Assembly: GCF_003326475.1 (NCBI RefSeq)
Contig: NZ_JPWA01000016.1
Location: 42,244 to 106,243, forward strand
Direction: 5' to 3'
DNA: 64,000 nucleotides
DNA from: Thalassospira xianhensis MCCC 1A02616
GTDB lineage: Bacteria; Pseudomonadota; Alphaproteobacteria; Rhodospirillales; Thalassospiraceae
Numbering within the stretch: position 1 is the stretch's first letter; each line of letters opens with the position of its first letter. Shown here piece by piece: positions 26,556 to 35,057 of the stretch. The notes below the pieces were generated by a model. That model was not told the DNA's origin, did no database searches, and was given only the letters and a program-made list of their open reading frames with translations. Made by a program: the position numbers and the translations under genes.

Positions 26556-27275
26556 CTAGTCCTTGGCAGGAATAACTTTGCCCGGCAAACTTAAGTCGCC
26601 AGAGGCAACCTTGAAAACGTCACTGACGCACAGCAGGGGCGCATGGAGATTGCCGTTGATTTTCAGGCCCGCTGTCACACCATCATAGCTGGCCGTACTG
26701 ATGCCCCCAATAAGGCCAACCGGAATGCTGACATCAACTGTATCTCCGTCAAATACGGTTTCGTATTCCGGGCTGTCGATCAGGATGGGAACACCGGGCC
26801 AGGTTGGCGGAACTTTGGGTGTTGTGCCCGCCGGGATATCAACGACCTTCAACCCTCCGCCACAGGCCTCATCCTTGGTAAGAACAACCCAATGCGGATG
26901 CCAGATATGCCGGTTCTTTCCGCCATACGCCGCATCGTCGAAATCTGGATGGAACGTAACGGCAAGTGCAACAATTCCCTGCTCTTTCTCGAACCCGACC
27001 TCGCTGCTATCAAGACTGGTCGGCCAGACATAGGCGTAAACACTCGATCCCTCGAATTGTCCTGTTGCATCGGGCTTGTCCTTGCCCGCCTCCCCGCGAA
27101 CACGGGTAGAAAAAATTGCCGTTTCCCCCTTGGTCACGATCATTGTTTCAACAATATCGAACGAGGCCTGCACCGCTTCCGATCGCTCGGATTTGATTGA
27201 ATGGGCAAATACGGATGTCATGGACATCAATAGTGCGCCTGTCGCCAGTGCGCCGGTTACTGCTTTCGTAATCAT
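26556..27275 (-). CDS. Secreted protein of unknown function next to catalase
   Basis: A 239-residue protein I do not recognise. It has a clear signal peptide (MITKAVTGALATGALLMSM, cut after VFA, about residue 24) and a mature part rich in beta strands, including GQFEGSSVYAYVWPTSLDSSEVGF and RHIWHPHWVVL, with two cysteines (EACGGG and LLCVSD) that may form a disulfide. His and Trp cluster in RHIWHPHW, which could be a metal or ligand site. The ATG at 27275 follows AGGAG; the open frame extends further upstream but overlaps catalase. It lies 28 bases after katA on the same strand, so cotranscription and a role linked to peroxide or catalase are plausible but not shown. Confidence 0.75.
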   Translation of the reverse strand: MITKAVTGALATGALLMSMTSVFAHSIKSERSEAVQASFDIVETMIVTKGETAIFSTRVRGEAGKDKPDATGQFEGSSVYAYVWPTSLDSSEVGFEKEQGIVALAVTFHPDFDDAAYGGKNRHIWHPHWVVLTKDEACGGGLKVVDIPAGTTPKVPPTWPGVPILIDSPEYETVFDGDTVDVSIPVGLIGGISTASYDGVTAGLKINGNLHAPLLCVSDVFKVASGDLSLPGKVIPAKD

Positions 27276-27303
27276 CTTGGAACTCCTGTTCGTTTCCGGG
27301 GAT

Positions 27304-28740
27304 TTAAAACGAGATGCCAAGCGCGCTTACGACACCGTCACCATATGCAGGATCGGCAAGAGTGCAGTTTGCAATATGACGCCGCTGTATCGCGATATCG
27401 GCATCCCTGATGGAGCGCGCGGTATTTTCGAACAATGTCTTTTGCTGTGCCGGCGACATAAGCCGGAACAGATTGCCAGGCTGTTCGTAATGATCCTCCA
27501 TGACCCGGTGGTCATTATGATCAGCATCGCCTTCAAGTGGCAGTGGGGGATCGATTTCCCGTGCCGTTTCCCATTCCGACTGCGAATTCGGGTAATAGGC
27601 AATTTTCGATCCTGCATTCCCGTCAACGCGCATTTGTCCGTCGCGATGATATGAATGATATGGGCATTTGGGCGCATTAACCGGAATGGACGCATGATTG
27701 ACGCCAAGCCGATAGCGCTGGGCATCACCATAGGAAAACAGCCGGGCCTGAAGCATCTTGTCAGGTGAAAAACCGATACCCGGAACAATGTTCGCCGGGC
27801 TGAAGGCCGCCTGTTCCACCTCGGCGAAGACATTCTCGGGATTGCGGTTCAGCTCCATCACTCCGACTTCGTGCAATGGGAAATCTCGCTTTGGCCAGAC
27901 CTTTGTCAGGTCGAAAGGATTGTGGCGGTGCTGCTGCGCCTCAGCATCCGTCATGACCTGAACATAAAGCGTCCAAGATGGGTAATTTCCCTGTTCGATG
28001 GCGTTATAAAGGTCGCGTTGATGGCTTTCTCGATCCGCACCGATAACCGTCTCTGCATCCTCATCGGTTAAATTTTCAATGCCCTGACTGCTACGCCAGT
28101 GAAACTTTACCCAAACGCGTTCGTTGGCCACATTGATCATGCTGAAGGTATGGCTGCCAAAACCATGCATCGTGCGATAGGATTTTGGAATGCCCCGATC
28201 GCTCATGACGATCGTGACCTGATGGAGGGCTTCGGGCAGCAATGTCCAGAAATCCCAGTTACTGTTGGCATTCCGCATCCCTGTTCGTGGATCGCGCTTA
28301 ACAGCATGGTTCAAATCAGGAAAACGAAGAGGATCCCGAAAGAAAAAGACCGGAGTATTGTTACCGACCAGATCCCAGTTGCCCTGATCGGTATAAAACT
28401 TGACAGCAAAGCCACGAATATCGCGTTCGGCATCTGCCGCACCACGTTCTCCCGCAACAGTCGAAAACCGAACAAATACGGGGGTTTGTTTACCTGTTTG
28501 GGAAAAAACCGACGCCTTGGAAAACCGGGTGATATCCGAGGTTACGGTAAACGTGCCGTAAGCCCCCGATCCCTTGGCATGCATACGGCGTTCTGGGATG
28601 ACTTCCCGATCAAAATGCGCCAGCTTCTCGATCAGCCAGATATCCTGAAGCAATGCAGGCCCCCGCGGGCCGGCAGTCTGGATATTGAGATTATCGACGA
28701 CGGGGGCGCCATTCGCGTGTGTCAGTTTGTCGCGGTTCAT
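27304..28740 (-). CDS. katA: Heme catalase (small-subunit monofunctional type)
   Basis: This 478-residue enzyme turns hydrogen peroxide into water and oxygen. The distal His54 lies in [12 protein letters not shown], the distal asparagine region in [11 protein letters not shown], and the proximal heme ligand tyrosine in [14 protein letters not shown]. The NADPH-binding small-subunit clade is suggested by length and by [13 protein letters not shown]. No signal peptide is present, so it acts in the cytoplasm. The start is ATG 28740 with AGG upstream; a GTG three codons earlier is in frame. A perfect palindrome at 28821-28848 lies about 80 bases before the start and is a candidate control site. 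A secreted-protein gene follows directly. Confidence 0.96.
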   Translation of the reverse strand: MNRDKLTHANGAPVVDNLNIQTAGPRGPALLQDIWLIEKLAHFDREVIPERRMHAKGSGAYGTFTVTSDITRFSKASVFSQTGKQTPVFVRFSTVAGERGAADAERDIRGFAVKFYTDQGNWDLVGNNTPVFFFRDPLRFPDLNHAVKRDPRTGMRNANSNWDFWTLLPEALHQVTIVMSDRGIPKSYRTMHGFGSHTFSMINVANERVWVKFHWRSSQGIENLTDEDAETVIGADRESHQRDLYNAIEQGNYPSWTLYVQVMTDAEAQQHRHNPFDLTKVWPKRDFPLHEVGVMELNRNPENVFAEVEQAAFSPANIVPGIGFSPDKMLQARLFSYGDAQRYRLGVNHASIPVNAPKCPYHSYHRDGQMRVDGNAGSKIAYYPNSQSEWETAREIDPPLPLEGDADHNDHRVMEDHYEQPGNLFRLMSPAQQKTLFENTARSIRDADIAIQRRHIANCTLADPAYGDGVVSALGISF

Positions 28741-28820
28741 GATTGTCACCTGTTCTCTACAAAGACGAGATCGTGCGGTGACAGCAGAATGATTTGTTGC
28801 TGATATTGATGCGAGTTAAG

Positions 28821-28848
28821 GACTGTAAATTGATGAAAATTTACAGTC
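28821..28848. promoter_or_regulatory. 10-bp inverted repeat upstream of katA
   Basis: Perfect arms GACTGTAAAT (28821-28830) and ATTTACAGTC (28839-28848) flank an eight-base spacer. It lies in the katA/ynfA gap and could bind a dimeric regulator of the peroxide or iron response. It does not look like the usual OxyR spacing pattern, so I leave the protein open. Confidence 0.55.
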
Positions 28849-28931
28849 GTCATTCATGGCAACACCCTACGGAAAATGAACTTCTTTAAGGCCGGATCAC
28901 ACTCTTTCTGGGACCTAAGTCGGGATCAAGC

Positions 28932-29252
28932 CTATCGCGGCGCGAACAAAATGATCCCCGCCCCGACAAGGCAAACCGCAACCCCGGTCATGTCCCATCG
29001 ATCAGGCATTTTGCCCTCAACCAGCCATAACCAGCCCAGCGACGCGGCGATATAAATCCCGCCATAGGCGGCATAGGCCCGACCGGCAAAATCGCTTTCA
29101 ACCCTAGTCAAAAGCCACGCGAACACAATCAGCGACAAAATACCTGGCACGATCCAGAATGCGGATTTGCCAAGCCGAAGCCACGCCCAGAACGCAAAGC
29201 ATCCGGCGATTTCGGCAGTTGCTGCACCGGCATAGGCCGCAATGCTGTGCAT
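28932..29252 (-). CDS. ynfA: YnfA/UPF0060 family membrane protein
   Basis: A 106-residue protein with four hydrophobic helices and the family features [36 protein letters not shown] and [19 protein letters not shown]. Length and order match the UPF0060 family, which is related to small multidrug resistance transporters and has been linked to efflux in some bacteria. The start follows GGGGGA. It begins 12 bases after the asparaginase stop, so the two are probably in one transcript, though the pairing has no evident logic. Confidence 0.93.
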   Translation of the reverse strand: MHSIAAYAGAATAEIAGCFAFWAWLRLGKSAFWIVPGILSLIVFAWLLTRVESDFAGRAYAAYGGIYIAASLGWLWLVEGKMPDRWDMTGVAVCLVGAGIILFAPR

Positions 29253-29264
29253 CTTTCCCCCAAA

Positions 29265-30287
29265 TCAGAATGCCGGGCGCAAATCCCCTGCATATTTGCC
29301 CGCCCAGTTGGTCAGAACCGGCGTCAGATACTTTTTAAGTGTTTCGGCGCGGGCATCGTCAATCACGCCATGCTGGCGCAATATCGCCCCCATCGCAACC
29401 TCGGCCCCGCGCTGCGTGCCGTCATCGATCTTAAGCGCGACACCAAGCCCCTGTTTGGGGAATGCTGCGCAATAAACGCCTTCCGCCCCAACCTTGACCA
29501 ACGCATCTTCGCCGCAGACTTCCATGATCCCGGTGCAAAAACGCCCGGTGCCCGCCACCATGAACGGGGCAGCCGCACATCCCTTGCGAATGCGCTTGAT
29601 CGCCTCGATACGTTTCGGTGCCAATCCGCTTGGATCAGCCATGCGCGCCATCGCAAGGCCAAGGTCACGCAACCGCATCCCGATCACCGGAATACCGCAT
29701 CCATCAATGCCACGTGGCGTGGATGACAGATCGCAATCGCCCATTTCCTCGAGAATTCTGATCAGGCGCTGCTGAACCGGGTGGGCTTCCTCGATATAAC
29801 CTTCGGGATCATCGCCCATATGCTGTGCGGTTGTCAGGAACCCGCAATGCTTGCCCGAACAATTGTTATGCGCCTTTGAAAGCGTCACATGATCAGACGC
29901 CTGCTTGATCGCCGCGTTCAGGCTTAGCGAATAATGCGGCGCGCATTCCAGCGTATCGACCGACAACCCGATTTTCTCAAGCCATGCAGCAACCGTCTTG
30001 GCATGTTCTTCCTCGCCATTATGCGACGAACAGGCCAGCGCAATATGCTTGTCCTCGAGCCCGAACGCATCCGCCGCCCCGCTTTCAAGCAGCGGGATCG
30101 CCAGCAACGGCTTGATCGCGGATCGCGGATACATCAGCGCGTCAATATCGCCCCCTTCGGCAACCACGGTGCCATCGGCCTTCATCACGACATACCGCCC
30201 GCGATGGAAACTTTCGACCATCCCGCCACGGGTGGCTTCGACAAGGATCGGATTGGCAGCAATCTGGTTGGCAGAATTGGCAGACAT
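29265..30287 (-). CDS. L-asparaginase, Rhizobium etli (class 3) type
   Basis: A 340-residue protein of the Asparaginase_II family (PF06089), unrelated to the E. coli enzymes. It hydrolyses asparagine to aspartate and ammonia. The serine-lysine motif RSAIK in MYPRSAIKPLLAIP, the block ALACSSHNGEEEH and NNCSGKHCGFL are diagnostic; structural work on the R. etli enzyme places catalytic Ser-Lys pairs in the first two. GIDGCGIPV follows. I start at ATG 30287 because GGAGAG lies directly before it; an ATG five codons upstream would have that site inside the gene. It is transcribed with ynfA and sits next to the Lrp gene, which may control nitrogen or amino-acid use. Confidence 0.9.
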   Translation of the reverse strand: MSANSANQIAANPILVEATRGGMVESFHRGRYVVMKADGTVVAEGGDIDALMYPRSAIKPLLAIPLLESGAADAFGLEDKHIALACSSHNGEEEHAKTVAAWLEKIGLSVDTLECAPHYSLSLNAAIKQASDHVTLSKAHNNCSGKHCGFLTTAQHMGDDPEGYIEEAHPVQQRLIRILEEMGDCDLSSTPRGIDGCGIPVIGMRLRDLGLAMARMADPSGLAPKRIEAIKRIRKGCAAAPFMVAGTGRFCTGIMEVCGEDALVKVGAEGVYCAAFPKQGLGVALKIDDGTQRGAEVAMGAILRQHGVIDDARAETLKKYLTPVLTNWAGKYAGDLRPAF

Positions 30288-30398
30288 CTTGGGGCTCTCC
30301 ATAACCGGGGCGCATTCAGAACAGGATCAAACCTATGCCCGAAGTCGCCCCAAAAAAGCAAGCATCACCCGTGATGCAGTGCAACGCGATCAAAACGA

Positions 30399-30884
30399 TC
30401 ACCCGCCCGCCAGATGACCAACCGGAATGGCCGTCTGGTTCTTGTACTCCTTTAACACAAGGCTTGACTGCACATCACGCACATTGGGCATCGATAGCAG
30501 CTTGTGCGTCACGAAATCCCCGAAGCTTTCAATATCGCGTGCCAGCGCCACCAGAAGGAAATCCTGCCGCCCGGTCATCGCCCAGCAGGACATGATCTGC
30601 GGCAGGTCGTTCATCGCCTTGGCAAAATCCTCCGCCCCTTCTTCGGTGTGGCGTTGCAGGCGGACCTGAATGGTTGCCATCACGCCAAGCCCGGCCTTCC
30701 TGCGATCCAGCAACGCGACCGTCTGGCGAATGATGCCCGATGCCTCAAGCTGCTTGACCCGGCGCAGGCACGGCGATGGCGACATGCCAACCTTTTCGGC
30801 CAGCTGCACATTGCTGATCGATGCGTCACGCTGAAGGATTTGCAGGATTTTGATGTCGGTCGGGCTTAACAGCATATCGGTCAT
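30399..30884 (-). CDS. Lrp/AsnC-family regulator divergent from phhA
   Basis: A 161-residue regulator. The N-terminal helix-turn-helix reads LSPTDIKILQILQRDASISNVQLAEKVGMSPSPCLRRVKQLEASGIIRQ in segments typical of the family, and the C-terminal RAM domain has CWAMTGRQDFLLVALARDIESF. It is transcribed divergently from phenylalanine hydroxylase with 142 bases between starts. Lrp-type regulators beside phhA in other bacteria respond to aromatic amino acids, so control of phhA is the likely job. It could also act on the asparaginase operon that follows 112 bases downstream on the same strand. Confidence 0.92.
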   Translation of the reverse strand: MTDMLLSPTDIKILQILQRDASISNVQLAEKVGMSPSPCLRRVKQLEASGIIRQTVALLDRRKAGLGVMATIQVRLQRHTEEGAEDFAKAMNDLPQIMSCWAMTGRQDFLLVALARDIESFGDFVTHKLLSMPNVRDVQSSLVLKEYKNQTAIPVGHLAGG

Positions 30885-31026
30885 TTTTTGCCCTCAAACT
30901 GGTTTATACAGTCACATCTGATCAACCATAACGCATTTTGATCCCTATATCGCGCGAAAATGACATTTGAATTGATGTAAAATGGTTCATGCAGAAAGTC
31001 TCATCAGGGAGCAAACGAGGACCGTC

Positions 31027-31917
31027 ATGGACCAGAACAAAAATCTGCGCGGCGATTACAGCCACATCAATAATGACTACACCGTGGCCCAGGACTGGGC
31101 ATCCTATTCCGGGGCCGAACACGACCTCTGGCGCAAACTTTATGCCCGTCAGAAGGCGATCCTGCCGGGCTATGCCGCCCCGGACTATATCCGCAATCTT
31201 GAAAAACTTGATGCCGCCGATGGCATTCCGCATTTCGGCCGGGTCAGTGAAAAGCTTCATGCCGCCACTGGCTGGCACCTTGTCGCGGTGCCGGGGCTGG
31301 TGCCCGATGATGTGTTTTTCGATCATCTTGCCAACCGGCGCTTTCCGGTCACCGTCTGGCTGCGCAAGCCCGAGGAAATCGACTATCTCGTCGAACCCGA
31401 CATTTTCCATGACTTCTTTGGTCATGTGCCGATGCTTTATGATCCGGTCTTTGCCGATTATCTGGCGGCTTATGGGGCCAAGGGGCCAGAGGCAATTGCC
31501 AAAGGTGGGCTTAAAAAACTCGCCCGGATGTATTGGTACATGGTCGAGTTCGGCCTGATCATGACCGAGCATGGATTGCGCGCCTATGGGGCGGGCATGC
31601 TGTCATCGCAAACCGAGACCATCTATTCCGTGTCTGATCCAACCCCCAACCGGGTGGCGTTTGACCTCGAACGGGTGATGGCAACCGACTATGCGATTGA
31701 TGATTTCCAGAAAACCTATTTCGTGCTGACCGACTACCAGCAGCTTTTCGATGCGATGGATGCGGATTTTGCGGCAATCTATGACCGCCTTGCCCAGCGT
31801 CCGGCGATTGATCCGGCAGTCACTCTTCCCGGTGATCAGCTTTATTACATTCACGGGGACGAGGATCACACGATTGCCATGCCATCGGGTGATCCGGCAC
31901 AGCTTCGGCACGCCTGA
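31027..31917 (+). CDS. phhA: Phenylalanine-4-hydroxylase
   Basis: A 296-residue non-heme iron monooxygenase that uses tetrahydropterin to turn phenylalanine into tyrosine. The iron ligands are His128 and His133 (FHDFFGHVPML) and Glu174 (YWYMVEFGL), ten positions before the counterparts in the Chromobacterium enzyme. Other family parts are VPGLVPDDVFFDHLANRRFPV and GAGMLSSQTET. The ATG at 31027 follows GAGGA at five bases; the open frame extends 15 codons further upstream without a good site. It lies divergent from an Lrp regulator and ends at a strong terminator. No pterin-recycling gene (phhB) is next to it. Confidence 0.96.
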   Translation: MDQNKNLRGDYSHINNDYTVAQDWASYSGAEHDLWRKLYARQKAILPGYAAPDYIRNLEKLDAADGIPHFGRVSEKLHAATGWHLVAVPGLVPDDVFFDHLANRRFPVTVWLRKPEEIDYLVEPDIFHDFFGHVPMLYDPVFADYLAAYGAKGPEAIAKGGLKKLARMYWYMVEFGLIMTEHGLRAYGAGMLSSQTETIYSVSDPTPNRVAFDLERVMATDYAIDDFQKTYFVLTDYQQLFDAMDADFAAIYDRLAQRPAIDPAVTLPGDQLYYIHGDEDHTIAMPSGDPAQLRHA

Positions 31918-31950
31918 AACGGCATTTACTACTATGATATGAGTAATACG

Positions 31951-31996
31951 AAAAATCGGGTCCAACGGCATTTTTTGCCAAACGACCCGATTTTTT
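31951..31996. terminator. Bidirectional terminator between phhA and the solo receiver gene
   Basis: Twelve-base arms AAAAATCGGGTC and GACCCGATTTTT with a 21-base loop lie between the two convergent genes, with T at the end. Confidence 0.85.
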
Positions 31997-32042
31997 GATT
32001 ATTCACTGAAAATGAAAAATGCAGGTGATTGCCAAAAATAAC

Positions 32043-32465
32043 TCAGCAATGGCTCATGGATTTATCGAGCGCCCGGTTAAGCTGCTCGATCACCACCATC
32101 GGGCTGGCATCCTTGCTGATAAAATCTGCCGCGCCAAGGGCATCGGCCTGTGCCCGCGTATCGGCATCATAATGGGCAGAGAAGAACAGAACCGGCACCT
32201 CGACCGCGTTCGGGAAGCGGCGGCGAATCTCGCAAAAGGCTTCAAACCCGCTCATACCGGGCATTTCAAGATCCAGAATAATCGCGCGCGGATACAAACC
32301 GTCCAGCTGGTCGATCAGATCATCGGCACAGTCAAACCCTGCCACGTCATACCCGGCACGGCGCAAAACGGTTTCAAGGGCCGCTTTGGCGCTGGGGCTG
32401 TCGTCGGCAAACGCAACCAGACCGTCATGTGTCGGTCGGGGCGGCACGGCGCTGAGCGCATTCAT
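32043..32465 (-). CDS. Single-domain response regulator
   Basis: A 140-residue receiver protein without an output domain. It has the acidic pair in FADDSPSAK, the phosphorylation site in IILDLEMPGMSG, the Thr/Ser switch position as FFSAHY and Lys in FISKDA. Such stand-alone receivers act as phosphate relays or bind a target directly. I use the ATG at 32465; a TTG three codons upstream is too close to the GGAG. No kinase lies next to it; the nearest kinase is at 25-26 kb. Confidence 0.88.
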   Translation of the reverse strand: MNALSAVPPRPTHDGLVAFADDSPSAKAALETVLRRAGYDVAGFDCADDLIDQLDGLYPRAIILDLEMPGMSGFEAFCEIRRRFPNAVEVPVLFFSAHYDADTRAQADALGAADFISKDASPMVVIEQLNRALDKSMSHC

Positions 32466-32689
32466 GGATGGCAATACTCCGAGATTTGGGACAGCCCCAA
32501 TCTGGCAGATGAAAATGTCAAATTGGTTAAATCCCGCATTTTTTCCCAGAAACCATCACAATCCAGCCAAAGTATAATGGCAGCGGCGCGTCATGGATAT
32601 CCGCCCATCAATCTCGTCCTTGGCAGAAAACAACCATTTTTCAGAAGGATAACGTTACGGAATGCTACAAGACGACGGCGGGATTGACC

Positions 32690-32715
32690 TAAATAGGTAT
32701 TTCCATGCCTATTTA
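32690..32715. promoter_or_regulatory. Inverted repeat in the mutA promoter region
   Basis: Perfect eight-base arms TAAATAGG and CCTATTTA with a 10-base spacer overlap the region just after a TTGACC (32684-32689) that looks like a -35 box. This places a candidate operator inside the promoter, upstream of the riboswitch, so the mutase operon may answer to both a protein and cobalamin. The -10 box is not clear. Confidence 0.5.
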
Positions 32716-32770
32716 CGTAATTATGGACGGGTGCTATAAACACCGCCATGTCGCAGATGCGATATGCAAA

Positions 32771-32885
32771 CATTCTTTCGGGAATTCGGTACGATCCGGC
32801 GCACGTCGGCGATCAAGGCCGAAGCTGCCCTCGCAACTGTAAATGCGCCGTTTCTGGCGGTGCGTAAGCCAGATACCGAAAGATG
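32771..32885 (+). ncRNA. Cobalamin riboswitch aptamer upstream of mutA
   Basis: The conserved cobalamin-aptamer blocks occur in order: GGGAATTCGGTACGATCCGG (from 32780), GCTGCCCTCGCAACTGTAAA (from 32824, the most conserved core), and GTAAGCCAGATACC (from 32864). The aptamer is closed by CATTCTTTCGG pairing with CCGAAAGATG, with one bulge. It ends about 105 bases before the mutA ATG. I see no T-run terminator in between, so regulation may act on translation; GCTCT right after the aptamer can pair with AGAGC at the ribosome-binding site, a short and only suggestive match. Cobalamin or adenosylcobalamin should be the ligand. Confidence 0.85.
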
Positions 32886-32991
32886 GCTCTTGTTTCTACC
32901 GGACCGGGCGGGGTGTACCGGGCGGAGAGAATCCGTTGTAAAATAGAATCGGCCCAGATCCGAAAAGATCCGACCGCGACCGGGAGAGAGC

Positions 32992-35055
32992 ATGACAGAC
33001 CCGTTAAAGCTGGCCTCTGAGTTTCCAGCCGCAGATTATGCAAGCTGGCGTCAACTGGCGGAATCCGGCCTGAAAGGCGCATCCTTTGACAAGAAACTGG
33101 TCACAAGGATGCTTGACGGTTTCGCCATGCAGCCACTTTACACAAATGACGATCAGGACGACGCCGCCCGCCTGATCCATCAGATCCTTTGTGCCGCCGT
33201 CGATGCCGAGGATGCCGCCAGCGGCTGGGATATTCGCCAGCTTCATGCCTATCCCGATCCCAAATCGGTCAATGCAGCGATTCTCGACGATCTGGAAAAT
33301 GGCGCGACGTCGGTCCTGTTACGTCTGGATGCCGCGGCACGCGCGGGTGCGGGCATCACATCGGGCGACGTTGGCATTGATGGCATCGCCATTCATTGCC
33401 TTGCCGATCTCGATTGCGCACTTGACGATGTCTATACCAACCTTGCGACCATCGCGATGGATGCCGGTGCCGCCGCCATCCCGACCGCTGCGCTTTTGGC
33501 CGCGCGCCTTGAAAAGGATGCGGAAAACAGCGCCGACGCGGATGACGATTTTGCAAGCGACGCAGCCCCGGCCTTTAACATTGATCCGATTGGCACATTG
33601 GCCGCAACAGGGTGCCTTCCGGTTTCCGCCGATGATGCCATCCAACAGGCCGCCGATATTGCCGCCGATCTGATCGACCGTTTCCCGCATGCCACCGCCA
33701 TCACGGTCAATGGCGCACCATTTTATAATGCCGGTGCAACCGACGGGCAGGAACTTGCCTGTCTGCTGGCCGGTGGTGTTACCTATCTGCGTGCGCTGAC
33801 GAATACCGGCATGATGATTGATCAGGCCGCAGGCGCGATTGCGTTTAATGTTGCGGTTGGCACCGATTTCTTTGCCGGGATTGCCAAGCTGCGCGCGCTT
33901 CGCCTGATGTGGAGCCGGGTTCTTTCGGCATCGGGTGTTGATGACGCCACCATCACGATCAATGCGGTATCAGCCGAAATGGCCCTGTCGAAGGTTGATC
34001 CATGGGTCAATATGCTGCGCACCACCGTCACCAGTTTTGCCGCCGGACTGGGTGGGGCCGATAGCGTTATCTGCCTTCCCTATGATCATCTGATCGGCCT
34101 GCCCGATGGCTTTGCGCGCCGCATTGCGCGCAACACCCAACTGATCCTGCAAGAAGAAAGCAACGTTCACCGTGTGATCGACCCGGCAGGCGGATCTTGG
34201 TTTATCGAAAATCTGACCCGCGAACTGGCATCCAATGCCTGGGGCCGGTTCCAGTCCCTTGAAGCCAAGGGCGGCATTATCAAAGCCCTTGCCGACGGGT
34301 CCCTGCAAAAAGAGATTTCGGAAATCTGGCAGACCCGCGAAAGCCGCGTTGCCACCCGGCGCGATCCGCTGACCGGGGTGTCGGAATTCCCCAATATCAC
34401 CGAGGCCAAAGTCACCTGCGATACGCCGGATCTGGCAACCATCCGCAAGGAGGCCAAAGCCCGCCAGACCGGGTTTAAGGATGTAATCGGCATCAGCCTT
34501 GAGGGTCTGATCACGGCGGCCAAATCCGGTGCCACCATCGCACAGATGTATGAAGCCCTTTATGGCAAGGCCGCAGGCATAACCATCGATCCGCTGCCAA
34601 CCCATCGTCTTTCGGAAAGTTTCGAAACCCTGCGGGATCGTGCCGATGCCCACAAGGCATCAACCAGCAAATTTCCGCAAATCTTTCTGGCCAATCTGGG
34701 CCCGGTTGCCAAGCACACCGCGCGCGCGATGTTTGCCCGAAATTTCTTCGAAGGCGGCGGGATCGAGGCGATCACCAATAACGGCTTTGCCGATGCCAGC
34801 GAAGCCGCCAAGGCATTTGGCGAAAGTGGTGCCAAGATCGCGGTGATTTGCGGATCGGACCCGCAATATGCCGACATGGCCGCCGATGTCGCCAAGGCCC
34901 TAAAACAGGCCGGAGCAAACCGCATTTACCTTGCCGGGCATCCCGGCGATGCGAAGGCCGATTACGAGGCGGCCGGTATCGATGATTTCATATTTATCGG
35001 GGCGGATGTTCTTGCGATCTGCGAGACGGCCCTTTCACATCTGGGGGTAAAATAA
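32992..35055 (+). CDS. mutA: Methylmalonyl-CoA mutase small (beta) subunit
   Basis: A 687-residue non-catalytic partner of the B12-dependent mutase. It has the TIM-barrel region seen in the large subunit in weakened form (for example [37 protein letters not shown]) and a C-terminal flavodoxin-like domain ([20 protein letters not shown] to [18 protein letters not shown]) in which the cobalt-ligand motif DxHxxG is absent, which is normal for this subunit. GGGAGAGAG precedes the ATG. It lies behind a cobalamin riboswitch and two bases before mutB, so translation is probably coupled. With mutB it converts methylmalonyl-CoA to succinyl-CoA. Confidence 0.95.
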   Translation: MTDPLKLASEFPAADYASWRQLAESGLKGASFDKKLVTRMLDGFAMQPLYTNDDQDDAARLIHQILCAAVDAEDAASGWDIRQLHAYPDPKSVNAAILDDLENGATSVLLRLDAAARAGAGITSGDVGIDGIAIHCLADLDCALDDVYTNLATIAMDAGAAAIPTAALLAARLEKDAENSADADDDFASDAAPAFNIDPIGTLAATGCLPVSADDAIQQAADIAADLIDRFPHATAITVNGAPFYNAGATDGQELACLLAGGVTYLRALTNTGMMIDQAAGAIAFNVAVGTDFFAGIAKLRALRLMWSRVLSASGVDDATITINAVSAEMALSKVDPWVNMLRTTVTSFAAGLGGADSVICLPYDHLIGLPDGFARRIARNTQLILQEESNVHRVIDPAGGSWFIENLTRELASNAWGRFQSLEAKGGIIKALADGSLQKEISEIWQTRESRVATRRDPLTGVSEFPNITEAKVTCDTPDLATIRKEAKARQTGFKDVIGISLEGLITAAKSGATIAQMYEALYGKAAGITIDPLPTHRLSESFETLRDRADAHKASTSKFPQIFLANLGPVAKHTARAMFARNFFEGGGIEAITNNGFADASEAAKAFGESGAKIAVICGSDPQYADMAADVAKALKQAGANRIYLAGHPGDAKADYEAAGIDDFIFIGADVLAICETALSHLGVK

Positions 35056-35057
35056 CC

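Noticed and set aside
30982..31026. Longer phhA start at 30982
   Set aside because: The downstream ATG has GAGGA at five bases and fits the family; the upstream one has no site.
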